From Fimbriimonadaceae bacterium (GTDB lineage Bacteria; Armatimonadota; Fimbriimonadia; Fimbriimonadales; Fimbriimonadaceae): a stretch of 12,397 bases of DNA. The stretch lies in NCBI GenBank assembly GCA_019454665.1, contig JACFNW010000003.1, positions 7,898 through 20,294 on the forward strand, read 5' to 3'. The notes under the pieces are model-generated. The model made no database searches. It saw only the letters and a program-made list of their open reading frames with translations, and was not told the DNA's origin. The translations under genes and the position numbers were made by a program. The first letter of the stretch is position 1. Each line of letters starts with the position of its first letter. Positions 1 through 6,496 of this stretch are shown here, in pieces.

Positions 1-745
1 GGCGCTGGTGATGTCGTCGGTTGCGCGTTTGAAAGAGGCGCAGCGCGTTCTGATTGCGCTGGCCGTAGGGGATCCGCCACGAGACGACCACCTCGTCGCC
101 GATGTAGTGGCTTACCTCGGCCCGCGTCTTGATCAGCGGGTAGGTCATGTCGTCGAAGAAGTCTCGGACGAACAGGCTGAACCGCTCGTTGCCGAGCCGC
201 TCGGCCAAGGGCGTCGAGTCCTTGATGTCGAGGAACATGAAGAATCGCTCCTCCTGCTTGGGCTTGTGATAGCGACCCAACAGCCAGTTCAGCGCCACGC
301 CGGGCCCGATCTTGTGGCTGATCTGAATGATGAAGTTGACCGCGAACAGGCCGATCAGGGCGAACCAAAACCCCGTTTGCACTTGCCGCGAGAAGAACAA
401 CTCCCACGCCTGGCTCCACGGGATGGGGTCGAAGATCGAACGTCGCCCCCCGACGGCCATCATGAGGGCGATGCCCACGATGAACCCGACCACCATGGTC
501 GCTGCGTAGCAGGCCACGCGAACGCCCACACCGACAAGGAAGGGCCGCCTGCGAAAGCAGGGCATGATCCAGAACTCGGTGGCGTTGATTCCCACCGTGC
601 CGAGCAAACCGCTGCTTAGGCCGAGAACCAGGAGTTCGGGCTCGAATCGTCGAGTGCTGAACCAAGTGAAGATGACCGGTGCCGAGCAGGCGGGGACGGC
701 GCTGTACAAAAAGATGCGCCACCGGAACCGGGCGAGTTCGGTCAG
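1..745 (-). CDS. Membrane-anchored class III adenylate/guanylate cyclase (3' end outside window)
   Basis: This is the N-terminal 248 codons of a membrane-bound class III nucleotide cyclase, which makes cAMP or cGMP; the gene runs off the window at base 1. About four hydrophobic segments are seen (roughly residues 10-29, 38-53, 69-98 and 125-142), followed by a cytoplasmic catalytic domain. That domain opens with FFMFLDIKDSTPLAERLG (metal-binding Asp about residue 173) and contains YIGDEVVVSW (second metal Asp about 217), so both metal-ligand motifs are intact. Substrate-specifying residues lie outside the window. The reading frame is open back to the preceding gene, where the best start is a CTG (745-743) overlapping that gene's TGA stop, six bases after GGAGGG. 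A TTG at 709 with a weaker ribosome site is the alternative. The overlap implies translational coupling to the DUF2993-like gene. I am confident of the family and less so of the start. Confidence 0.85.
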   Translation of the reverse strand, partial: MTELARFRWRIFLYSAVPACSAPVIFTWFSTRRFEPELLVLGLSSGLLGTVGINATEFWIMPCFRRRPFLVGVGVRVACYAATMVVGFIVGIALMMAVGGRRSIFDPIPWSQAWELFFSRQVQTGFWFALIGLFAVNFIIQISHKIGPGVALNWLLGRYHKPKQEERFFMFLDIKDSTPLAERLGNERFSLFVRDFFDDMTYPLIKTRAEVSHYIGDEVVVSWRIPYGQRNQNALRLFQTRNRRHHQR

Positions 746-1269
746 GGGGTGCCCTCCACCAGCCCCTCGACGATCACCTCGCCCTCTTCGACGCGGGCGG
801 ACGAGAGCTTCAGGCGAAGCGGCAAGTCCTTGGCATCGAACACGGGGTTGATCAAAGCCAGTTGCTTCTCGATCATCGGTTTGGCGACCCCCGAGAACAC
901 GTCCACGCTTTCGACCTCGACGTGAAGCTCCGAGTCGCCGACCACGCGAAGGACGAACTTGGCCGTGCCGCGCATCTCGAACATCACGCGCATGGTGGCG
1001 TTGGCGACGACGTAGCCCGGTATGAGACGTATCGTCACATCGCGCAGCGTGTCGGGCAGTTGGGGCAACAGGAAGCTCTCGATCGAGGGTTGCCTCAGCC
1101 GGACCTCGGCCCGACCAGGCTCCTTGAGGGCCATCGTGAACGGGTCGGACGTGATCGCCAAGTCTTCGCCGGCCACCGAAACCGAGTCCAGTTTCAATCC
1201 GTTCGGGAGCACCACGTCGCGCAGGGTCGCTTGAACCCCTCCGACGCTCAGGGAGAACTGTTCTGGCAC
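742..1269 (-). CDS. DUF2993/LmeA-like protein
   Basis: This 175-aa protein starts with GTG and has no signal peptide or membrane segment. It is built of alternating beta-strand-like segments and ends with FDAKDLPLRLKLSSARVEEG followed by EVIVEGLVEG, which matches the C-terminal pattern of DUF2993 proteins (Pro-Leu, amphipathic strands, then a final G-x-V-x-V-x-G strand). Actinobacterial members include the lipid-binding, mannosidase-linked LmeA; transferring that activity here would be unjustified. The gene begins nine bases after the M48 peptidase stop and its TGA overlaps the cyclase start, so it sits in the middle of an envelope operon. A lipid-binding or membrane-associated role is an inference. 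The family call is moderate because it rests on pattern recognition alone. Confidence 0.65.
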   Translation of the reverse strand: MPEQFSLSVGGVQATLRDVVLPNGLKLDSVSVAGEDLAITSDPFTMALKEPGRAEVRLRQPSIESFLLPQLPDTLRDVTIRLIPGYVVANATMRVMFEMRGTAKFVLRVVGDSELHVEVESVDVFSGVAKPMIEKQLALINPVFDAKDLPLRLKLSSARVEEGEVIVEGLVEGTP

Positions 1270-1278
1270 CTGGGCACT

Positions 1279-2106
1279 CTACCTGCCGCTCTTGGTTCCA
1301 GCCTTCACGCCCTGACCATTGGCCGATTGCCGGACGTTGGCGGGAAGCGGGCGCTGCTCGGGCAGAGCCACCTTGAGTTCGCTCGCGCGCCGCTCGATGG
1401 CTTCGGCACGCTTGCCGGGTTCGGGGTGGGTGCTGACGAACTCGGGGGTCTTGCCGCCTTCCTTGGCGAACACGCGCATCATGTCGGCCAGGCCGCGCGG
1501 GTTGTATCCCGCCTTGACCACCAAGTCGAACCCCACTCGGTCTGATTCGGTCTCGTGTTTGCGCGAGTAGGGAAGATCGAAGATGAGTTCGTCGGCGACC
1601 CCGGCCACGCTGAACACGGTGTCGTTGGCGTTGAGCAGCGTGAGCACGAGCGTCAGGCCCATCCGCCGCTTCATCGTGTCGGCATAGCTGCTGGCCCAGT
1701 GCTGGTTGCGGATGTGTGTGATCTCGTGGGCGAGCACGCCGGCCAGTTGGTCCTCGGTCTCCATCTTGTCGATGAGGCCGTTGAAGAAGTAGATGGGCCC
1801 GCCGGGCAGCGCGAACGCGTTGACGTCTTTGGAGTCGATCACGTCGAACGAGAACTTCCAAAGCTCTTTCTCACGCTCCTTGGCTGGGATGGCGTCGAGT
1901 ACCTTGTTGGCCACGCGGCGGAGGAACAGGACCCTCGGGTGCGTGTCGGGCAGAATCTTCTCTTCCTTGCGGATGGACTCAGACGCACGCTGCCCGAGCT
2001 TCACCTGATCTTCCTTGCTCGGCCGGAAGATGTCGGCGGAGGGGGCCGCAGCCAGGGCCAAGCCCGCCAGACACAGGGTAGCGGTCGCAAACCTCATGCC
2101 AACCAT
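1279..2106 (-). CDS. M48 family zinc metalloprotease, exported
   Basis: This 275-aa peptidase begins with a signal peptide (hydrophobic core about residues 8-22, likely cleavage after APSA). The M48 landmarks are in order: VNAFALPGG (about 95-103), the zinc motif HEITH within LAGVLAHEITHIRNQH (His127, Glu128, His131), the downstream zinc ligand in HETESDRVGFD (Glu187), and STHPEPGKR (about 225-233). This layout matches soluble, periplasmic BepA/LoiP-like M48 peptidases that degrade misfolded envelope proteins, and it lacks the membrane helices of HtpX. The C-terminal 25 residues are a basic, low-complexity tail. A second ATG three codons in (2097) is an equally good start, since neither has a clear ribosome site. 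It is followed nine bases later by the DUF2993-like gene. The catalytic set is complete, so it should be active. Confidence 0.92.
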   Translation of the reverse strand: MVGMRFATATLCLAGLALAAAPSADIFRPSKEDQVKLGQRASESIRKEEKILPDTHPRVLFLRRVANKVLDAIPAKEREKELWKFSFDVIDSKDVNAFALPGGPIYFFNGLIDKMETEDQLAGVLAHEITHIRNQHWASSYADTMKRRMGLTLVLTLLNANDTVFSVAGVADELIFDLPYSRKHETESDRVGFDLVVKAGYNPRGLADMMRVFAKEGGKTPEFVSTHPEPGKRAEAIERRASELKVALPEQRPLPANVRQSANGQGVKAGTKSGR

Positions 2107-2152
2107 GACGATGCGAAGGATACCGGGGTTCGCGAACCGGGGTCCAAGGGCC

Positions 2153-2801
2153 TCACGACGAACCGACGGGCGCGTTCACCGTGCCCAGCCGCAGCGGAGG
2201 GTTGTTGTGGACGATGTGGCGGTATCGAGAGCCATCGGGCAGCTTCGCGACGAAGATCGTGTAGCCGCCCCCGGGCTGGAAGTCGGCGGTCTCCTCTGGC
2301 GAGCCGTCGCCGAACGCGACGCTGGACTTTCCGCTGGCGACGCGCACGGCTTCTCCGACGCCGGTCGCTGTCTTGGGCATGGGCAAGCTGGTCCCACCCA
2401 CCGTGATTGTCGCGTCGGCGGAACCAAGGGTCGCCACCGCCACGAGGGCGCCCGTGTCGTCGTCGCTGGCTCTCGGCTCGTCGCGCAAGACCTCGACCTG
2501 CGGTGGCGAGCCGGCGACGACCAGCGTCGCCCTTGCTCCGGGGTCCAGGATCAGCGTGTGGCTCGCTCCGTCGAAGTCGAATCGGTGCGTTCCGGGCGCG
2601 ACGCGGTGGAACGGCGTCCAAGAGCCTTTCCGGAGCGGCACGCCGAACATGGCGTTGTTCCGTTTCACCGAGTTCGTCCGGAGCCAGATTGACGACCCGG
2701 ACGAACGCGCCCGCCTTCGGACGCGGCAACTTGGCCGCCGGCTCGGGTGAGCCCGAACAACCCGCAAGCAGCGTCGCGCACAGGAGCACGGATTGCTTCA
2801 C
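2153..2801 (-). pseudogene. Lipoprotein with DUF4397-like domain, interrupted by a frameshift
   Basis: The gene starts with GTG (2801) in a frame encoding a lipoprotein signal, MKQSVLLCATLLAGC with lipid-acceptor Cys15, followed by SPEPAAKLPRPKAGAFVRVV and NLAPDE. That VRVVNLAPD stretch resembles the opening strand of DUF4397-type beta domains. From there the same frame turns into an Arg-rich, non-protein-like string. The next frame (+1) carries the sensible continuation, KRNNAMFGVPLRKGSWTPFH and APGTHRFDFDG, through to a stop at 2153 (last residues NAPVGSS). The switch lies at about 2661-2690. One inserted base, or two lost, would explain it. No recognisable slippery site is seen. If repaired, the product is a surface lipoprotein of about 215 aa. 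The start overlaps the preceding small lipoprotein stop as GTGA, so the two are coupled. Decay and a sequencing indel are both possible. Confidence 0.7.
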
Positions 2802-2971
2802 GGGTTGCTCTCGCTGGTGCCCATCGAGCGGGGGATGGCCCCGGTCTTGGGGTCGGCTTGGCCGATCTGCTGGACTTGGGCAGGCTCTTGGGTGCCGGGC
2901 GCCTGGCTCGGGCGGCAGCCCACGATCGAAACGATGAAAGCGGCGAGGGCGAGGGCGGAGAGGGTTCTCAT
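2798..2971 (-). CDS. Small lipoprotein, 57 aa
   Basis: MRTLSALALAAFIVSIVGC is a compact lipoprotein signal with lipobox IVGC (acceptor Cys19). The mature part is only about 39 residues, polar and rich in Gln, Pro and Ser, with no recognisable domain. It ends ...SMGTSESNP. The TGA stop overlaps the GTG start of the next lipoprotein gene by four bases. The longer open frame upstream (to 3400) is antisense to the prepilin gene and is not coding. Just upstream of the ATG lies a strong hairpin (2982-3006) with a purine-rich GGTGGGG in its 3' arm, the only ribosome-site candidate, though it is about 12 bases from the ATG. Function is unknown; it could be a lysis/entericidin-like or structural small lipoprotein, but nothing in the sequence decides this. 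Confidence 0.75.
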   Translation of the reverse strand: MRTLSALALAAFIVSIVGCRPSQAPGTQEPAQVQQIGQADPKTGAIPRSMGTSESNP

Positions 2972-2981
2972 AGGGTGGCTC

Positions 2982-3006
2982 GGCCCCACCCGACGCGGAT
3001 GGGGCC
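2982..3006 (-). other. Strong hairpin between prepilin and lipoprotein genes
   Basis: The arms are GGCCCCACCC (2982-2991) and GGATGGGGCC (2997-3006), a ten-base-pair stem with one G-T wobble and the 5-base loop GACGC. On the minus strand it lies after the prepilin stop and ends 10 bases before the lipoprotein ATG. No T-run follows it on the minus strand; on the plus strand only TTT follows. It may be a weak terminator, an mRNA processing or stability element, or a fold that hides the ribosome site. Pairing is seen directly; the role is inferred. Confidence 0.5.
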
Positions 3007-3033
3007 TTTCGGATGTGGAGGAACGGTCAGCGA

Positions 3034-3975
3034 TCAACCACCGAAGTAGTTGAACTCGGAGTCGGGTCGGAAGAAGCACGGGTACTGGGGCACCGAGCCG
3101 CCATTGGCGACGCCGGGTGCCCAGCATCCCCACCAACCTCCGGGAACGCCTCTCGAATTGTAGGAGACGAACGGGTCGCGGTCGCTGGGATTGCCGGCTT
3201 CGGAGGTGTCGCCGCCGACGGCGAACGTCCTTGCCGAAGAGTCGGTGGCGACAAACAGCATATGTCTGCCGTATACCCATGCCGTCGCGCCAAAGTTCCA
3301 GAACATTGTGGCACCAATGCCCTGACCACCATCGTTCGTGCCGTCCTGCGGGTAGCCGCTCGCGTTGAAGGAACAAGGTTCTGCGGTGGTCGAATTGCAC
3401 AGGAGTCCTGGGTTGCTGGCCGATCGTCCCATGTAGTTCTGCTTGCCGGCACCCGACCAGATCAGAGAAAGCTTGCTAGGAGCGGCGATCGAAGAAAGCG
3501 AATAGGTGTGCAGAAGGCCGTTCATCGTCCAAGCCGTCTTGGCGAAGGCGCGGCGCGGGTTGCCCGTGGGGTCGGTGCCGATGCGCTGGTCCGGGGCGCC
3601 GGGCGCGGTCCAGATGTCCAGGCTCTTGAGATACGGCTCCAAGGCGTTCGCCCATTGGATTTTGACCTCGCGCACCAAGGCCGGCGCTCCCCAGCCAGAG
3701 GGGTCGTTCTCGGGCATCCAGTCGGCGGGCGTCGGATGGAACGTGGACCAACGATGCGTGCCGTTGGCGCGGATCGAGTGAGCCAAAGGCAACAAGTCGT
3801 CGTTGTCGTTGGCGTAGATGAGGAAGCCGGTACCCGTTTGCTTGATGCTCGACAGTGCCGACGTTTTCTTCGCCGATTCCTTGGCTTGGGCATAGACGGG
3901 GAACAGCATAGCAGCCAAAATCGCGATGATGGCGATCACGACCAGCAGTTCGATCAGTGTGAAGGCTCGTTTCAT
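3034..3975 (-). CDS. Type IV prepilin-like (pseudopilin) protein, Armatimonadota type
   Basis: This 313-aa protein begins [20 protein letters not shown], a class III prepilin signal. Cleavage is expected between Ala4 and Phe5, leaving N-methylated Phe and the conserved Glu5 of the mature chain (Glu9 here), followed by the hydrophobic helix. The start is fixed by GAGGAAG six bases upstream; the in-frame ATG at 4017 would add a non-signal leader. After the helix come [10 protein letters not shown] and the line [20 protein letters not shown], typical of large pseudopilins of Armatimonadota and Planctomycetota. The Gly/Trp-rich globular region contains [17 protein letters not shown] near the usual C-terminal His...Asp-Gly signature, here without the DG pair. 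Four cysteines in the last 120 residues could form disulfides. It probably acts in a surface or secretion filament; the exact role is unknown. Confidence 0.9.
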   Translation of the reverse strand: MKRAFTLIELLVVIAIIAILAAMLFPVYAQAKESAKKTSALSSIKQTGTGFLIYANDNDDLLPLAHSIRANGTHRWSTFHPTPADWMPENDPSGWGAPALVREVKIQWANALEPYLKSLDIWTAPGAPDQRIGTDPTGNPRRAFAKTAWTMNGLLHTYSLSSIAAPSKLSLIWSGAGKQNYMGRSASNPGLLCNSTTAEPCSFNASGYPQDGTNDGGQGIGATMFWNFGATAWVYGRHMLFVATDSSARTFAVGGDTSEAGNPSDRDPFVSYNSRGVPGGWWGCWAPGVANGGSVPQYPCFFRPDSEFNYFGG

Positions 3976-4080
3976 GATGAACTTCCTCGCAGTTGCACGA
4001 CACGAAAGGACCCGCAACGTTGCGGGACGGCCTCAAAACCAAACGGTCAAGGCTTGTGGAAATCAACCTGAATGATGGCT

Positions 4081-4110
4081 CTTATCGGAAACGTCCAATC
4101 GTTGGTGCAA
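4081..4110 (-). promoter_or_regulatory. Weak candidate promoter for the prepilin gene
   Basis: On the minus strand TTGCAC (4110-4105) and GATAAG (4086-4081) are separated by 18 bases, about 106 bases upstream of the prepilin ATG. Matches to the -35 and -10 consensus are partial, and several similar-quality alternatives exist nearby. Confidence 0.2.
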
Positions 4111-4186
4111 ATGCCAGTTCAATGTTTAATACCGGTCGAGAGTGACCGTGCATTCCCTCATTGTGAGAATCTTTCGGGCTTGGCGA

Positions 4187-4666
4187 TCAGAACGCCTCGG
4201 GCACGGGCGTTCCCGAAGGCGGGACGCCATCGGAAGCGGCCTCGGGGGCGGTTGCGTTTGTGGTCGCCGCTTCCGGGGCTGGAGAGACGGTCGTCGTGGA
4301 GACATCGAGCGTGGGCGAATCCGTCGAGACGGTGCGGACGAAGACGAAGGACAACGCAAGCAACAGACACAAGGCGAACACGGCCGCCGCAATCACGACC
4401 GCAGACAGGTTCTTGCGTTGCGCGACGGGAGGGGCCTCGGGACGGTGGCGATCAAGCGCTTGTTTGGCGCGCACCTGCCCGAGCAGGTCGGCTACGGCAG
4501 ACTCGGGGATCTTGAGGGCCTCGGCCAAATCGCCCAGCGTGGGCAACGATTGCACGGCCTCGGCTTGCGACTGTTGCCGCTGCCAAAGCTGGACGACCGC
4601 ATTGGCCTCCTCGTGCGTCATGCGCTGCGAGCGCGGCTCGACTTCGAATTCGCCGGATGGCTGCAT
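4187..4666 (-). CDS. Single-pass membrane protein with HTH-like N-terminus
   Basis: This 159-aa protein has three parts. The N-terminal cytoplasmic part (about 16-70) is helical: MTHEEANAVVQLWQRQQSQA, then LPTLGDLAEALKIPESAVAD and LLGQVRAK, which reads like a helix-turn-helix (hydrophobic spacing L-x-x-L-A-x-x-L-x-I-x-x-x-x-V). A single membrane helix spans about 87-110, preceded by a basic stretch (QRKN). The last 48 residues are Ser/Thr/Pro/Ala/Glu-rich and disordered, presumably outside the cell. The layout recalls membrane-bound regulators, but no family is recognised. The start chosen is ATG 4666; a second in-frame ATG sits at codon 16. There is no clear ribosome site, but a TATAAC lies nine bases upstream, compatible with a leaderless message. 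It is divergent from the trans-sulfuration gene, from which it is separated by 132 bases. Confidence 0.75.
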   Translation of the reverse strand: MQPSGEFEVEPRSQRMTHEEANAVVQLWQRQQSQAEAVQSLPTLGDLAEALKIPESAVADLLGQVRAKQALDRHRPEAPPVAQRKNLSAVVIAAAVFALCLLLALSFVFVRTVSTDSPTLDVSTTTVSPAPEAATTNATAPEAASDGVPPSGTPVPEAF

Positions 4667-4675
4667 TTGCACTCT

Positions 4676-4681
4676 GTTATA
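4676..4681 (-). promoter_or_regulatory. Candidate -10 box (TATAAC) of a leaderless transcript
   Basis: TATAAC on the minus strand ends nine bases before the ATG at 4666, placing the expected transcript start within a few bases of the start codon. No good -35 is visible at 16-18 bases, so support is positional. Confidence 0.3.
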
Positions 4682-4798
4682 GCCGAAGAACCCGGCGTCT
4701 GTAGGTCCCGGCAGGGTCAAACCGCCAATCTGTCCCGCAGAGTCCTGAATCGTTTGGGTCCGGCGGTGCATCCTTACCTTGGACTCAACGGTGAGACC

Positions 4799-6088
4799 AT
4801 GACAGACCAACCCCAGTATCGAGACCGATCCGTCCTCATCCACGGCAAGTTCAAGAGCGAGAAGTGGGACTTCGAGGACCACATTACGCCTCCCGTCACC
4901 ACCTCGACGGCGTTTAGGCTCCGCAGCGCCGAGCGCGGCGCCGAGGGCTTCAAGCAGTTCGCCAACCCCGAACTCGACCGCGCGACAACCCACCCGATCT
5001 ACATCTACGAACGGCTCGACGACCCCTGCCAAGGGCTGCTCGAAGAGACATTGGCTTTCGCCGAGAAGGGCGAGATCGCGGTTTCGTTCGCCACGGGCAT
5101 GGCTGCGATCAGCGCGGCCATCGGCATTCACGTGAAGGCCGGCGACCACATCGTGCTCCACAAGACGATCTATGGCTGCACCTATGGCTTGGTCACCCAT
5201 TGGCTCAAGCGGTTCGGCGTCGAGCACACGTTCGCCGACTTTCTCACGCCCGGTGGCCTTGCGGCGGCGATCCGCCCCGAGACCCGCGTCGTGTACTTCG
5301 AGACGCCCTGCAACCCAACGCTCGATTTGGTGGACGTGCGCGCCGTGGCCAAAGAAGTCCACGAGATCAACGCCTCCCGAGTTCCGGAAGAGCGCATCGC
5401 GACCATTGTGGACAATACCTTCGCCACGCCGTTCTGCCAACGTCCGCTCACGATGGGGATGGATTTCGTGGTCCATTCGCTGACCAAGAACCTCGGCGGG
5501 TTCGGGACGAGCATGGGCGGCGTCGTGATCGGCCCGCGCAGCAGCGAGACCGAACTGCTCCTGTTCCGCAAAGACTTCGGTGGCTCGATCGCCCCGGACG
5601 TGGCTTGGAAGGTCCTGAACTACGGGGTCCCCACGCTGGCCCTGCGGTTGGAGCGGCAACAGCAGATCGCTCGGCGAGTGGCCGAGTTCCTCGACCTGCA
5701 CCCGAAGGTGAAAAACGTGCGATACCCGGGCCTCGACTCGTTCCCGCAAGCCGAACTCGCGCGCGAGCAGATGCGGGACATTGACGGCAACTTCGCGCCC
5801 GGCTCGATGCTCTACTTCGAGATGGAGGGCGATGCCGCGGAGTCCTACGATCGGGCCGTGCGGGTCATCAACCGCATCGCTGAGCGGGCGTTGTGCGTGA
5901 CGTTGGCGGTGAGCCTCGGGCAGATTCGGACGCTGATCGAGCATCCGGCGTCCATGACGCACAGCGTCATCCCGCCCGAAGACCAACTGCGCGCCGGCAT
6001 CTTCCCGGGTGGCATTCGTCTATCGCTGGGCATCGAGGACCCAGGCGACATCCTGACCGACCTTGAGGACGCCCTCGCGCGCGCCTGA
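4799..6088 (+). CDS. PLP-dependent trans-sulfuration family enzyme (cystathionine synthase/lyase or O-acetylhomoserine sulfhydrylase-like)
   Basis: This complete 429-aa enzyme belongs to the Cys/Met-metabolism PLP family. Seen in order are SFATGMAAISAAI (about 96-108, phosphate-binding turn), HKTIYGCTYGL (121-131, with the tyrosine that stacks on PLP), YFETPCNPTLD (166-176), DNTFATPF (205-212, Asp205 binding the pyridine nitrogen), HSLTKNLGGFG with Schiff-base Lys230, and a C-terminal substrate-carboxylate region ending GGIRLSLGIED (Arg407). The usual Y-S-R-x-x-N-P element is YERLDDP here, keeping Tyr and Arg but replacing Asn. Such enzymes handle cystathionine, homocysteine or methionine; the sequence alone does not pick one. 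GGTGAG lies five bases before the ATG, which sets the start. No SAM-responsive leader is seen. It is transcribed alone, divergently from the membrane protein. Confidence 0.9.
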   Translation: MTDQPQYRDRSVLIHGKFKSEKWDFEDHITPPVTTSTAFRLRSAERGAEGFKQFANPELDRATTHPIYIYERLDDPCQGLLEETLAFAEKGEIAVSFATGMAAISAAIGIHVKAGDHIVLHKTIYGCTYGLVTHWLKRFGVEHTFADFLTPGGLAAAIRPETRVVYFETPCNPTLDLVDVRAVAKEVHEINASRVPEERIATIVDNTFATPFCQRPLTMGMDFVVHSLTKNLGGFGTSMGGVVIGPRSSETELLLFRKDFGGSIAPDVAWKVLNYGVPTLALRLERQQQIARRVAEFLDLHPKVKNVRYPGLDSFPQAELAREQMRDIDGNFAPGSMLYFEMEGDAAESYDRAVRVINRIAERALCVTLAVSLGQIRTLIEHPASMTHSVIPPEDQLRAGIFPGGIRLSLGIEDPGDILTDLEDALARA

Positions 6089-6139
6089 GTGCCTCGGGGA
6101 CCGGACAAGACCCGCCTGAGAACGGACGCCAGAACTTGC

Positions 6140-6456
6140 CTACATTCCGAGTGGGCCTACGGGGCCATCGGCACAGCCGTCAACCGCGCGCGGCGTTGTC
6201 GCCAGCGGCGCCATGGCGAGCTTGTCGGCGTACTCGGGAAAGCCCAGCGGGTCGCCCGACGCCAGCCCGGTGTCGGCCTCTTCGAACGAGCCGGGGTCGA
6301 ACGTGAGCTCGATGTGCTTGGCCGCGCCCTGCCGGTGGTGGTGGCTGCAATTCGGGCACACGCCGAGCGCCTCTTCGAGTTCGCTCTTCAGCAGAATTTT
6401 TTGCACCCGAGGCACTGGCAAAACGCCCCGTCGGCGCCCCGTCCTTCCGTCCGCAT
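6140..6456 (-). pseudogene. accD: accD remnant: N-terminal fragment of acetyl-CoA carboxylase carboxyltransferase subunit beta
   Basis: This is a broken fragment of the beta subunit that transfers the carboxyl group in malonyl-CoA synthesis. From ATG 6456 one frame gives MRTEGRGADGAFCQCLGCKK (first zinc-ribbon pair CLGC). The adjacent frame continues ILLKSELEEALGVCPNC (second pair), SHHHRQGAAKHIELTFDPGS, FEEADTGLASGDPLGFPEYA and DKLAMA, a clear AccD signature. Joining them needs one extra A in an A6 run (6397-6402). After DKLAMA the similarity fades and the frame stops at 6140, so some 200 residues including the whole carboxyltransferase core are missing. It cannot be functional. The break is next to a 33-bp copy of the ispG 3' end. 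A complete accD should exist elsewhere in the genome. Confidence 0.8.
6155..6187 (+). repeat. 33-bp direct repeat, copy 1 (copy of the ispG 3' end)
   Basis: It matches 9291-9323 at 30 of 33 positions in the same orientation; GGCCATCGG and ACAGCCGTCAACCGC are exact blocks. Read on the minus strand it encodes RLTAVPMAP plus a TAG stop, against RLTAVPMAK and TAG at the end of ispG. It lies at the end of the accD fragment in a different frame. Confidence 0.75.
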
Positions 6457-6496
6457 ATGGTGGGAGCATACCTTGCGCACGGCCTACGGCCGTGGC

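Noticed and set aside
4142..4798. A 219-codon plus-strand N-terminal extension of the trans-sulfuration enzyme
   Set aside because: It is Arg/Gly-rich antisense of the membrane protein; family length and the ribosome site both fit the ATG at 4799.
4667..4798. A SAM or other riboswitch before the trans-sulfuration gene
   Set aside because: I found no S-box, SAM-II or SAH-type core motifs and no leader terminator.
4187..5986. A 599-codon minus-strand open frame across the trans-sulfuration gene
   Set aside because: Everything above 4666 is antisense to a clearly conserved enzyme and is Arg/His/Val/Glu-rich shadow sequence; only the last 159 codons form a plausible protein.
6397..6402. Programmed frameshifting at the A6 run in the accD fragment
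   Set aside because: Slippage would be plausible chemically, but the product would still lack the whole catalytic core, so decay or an indel error explains it better.
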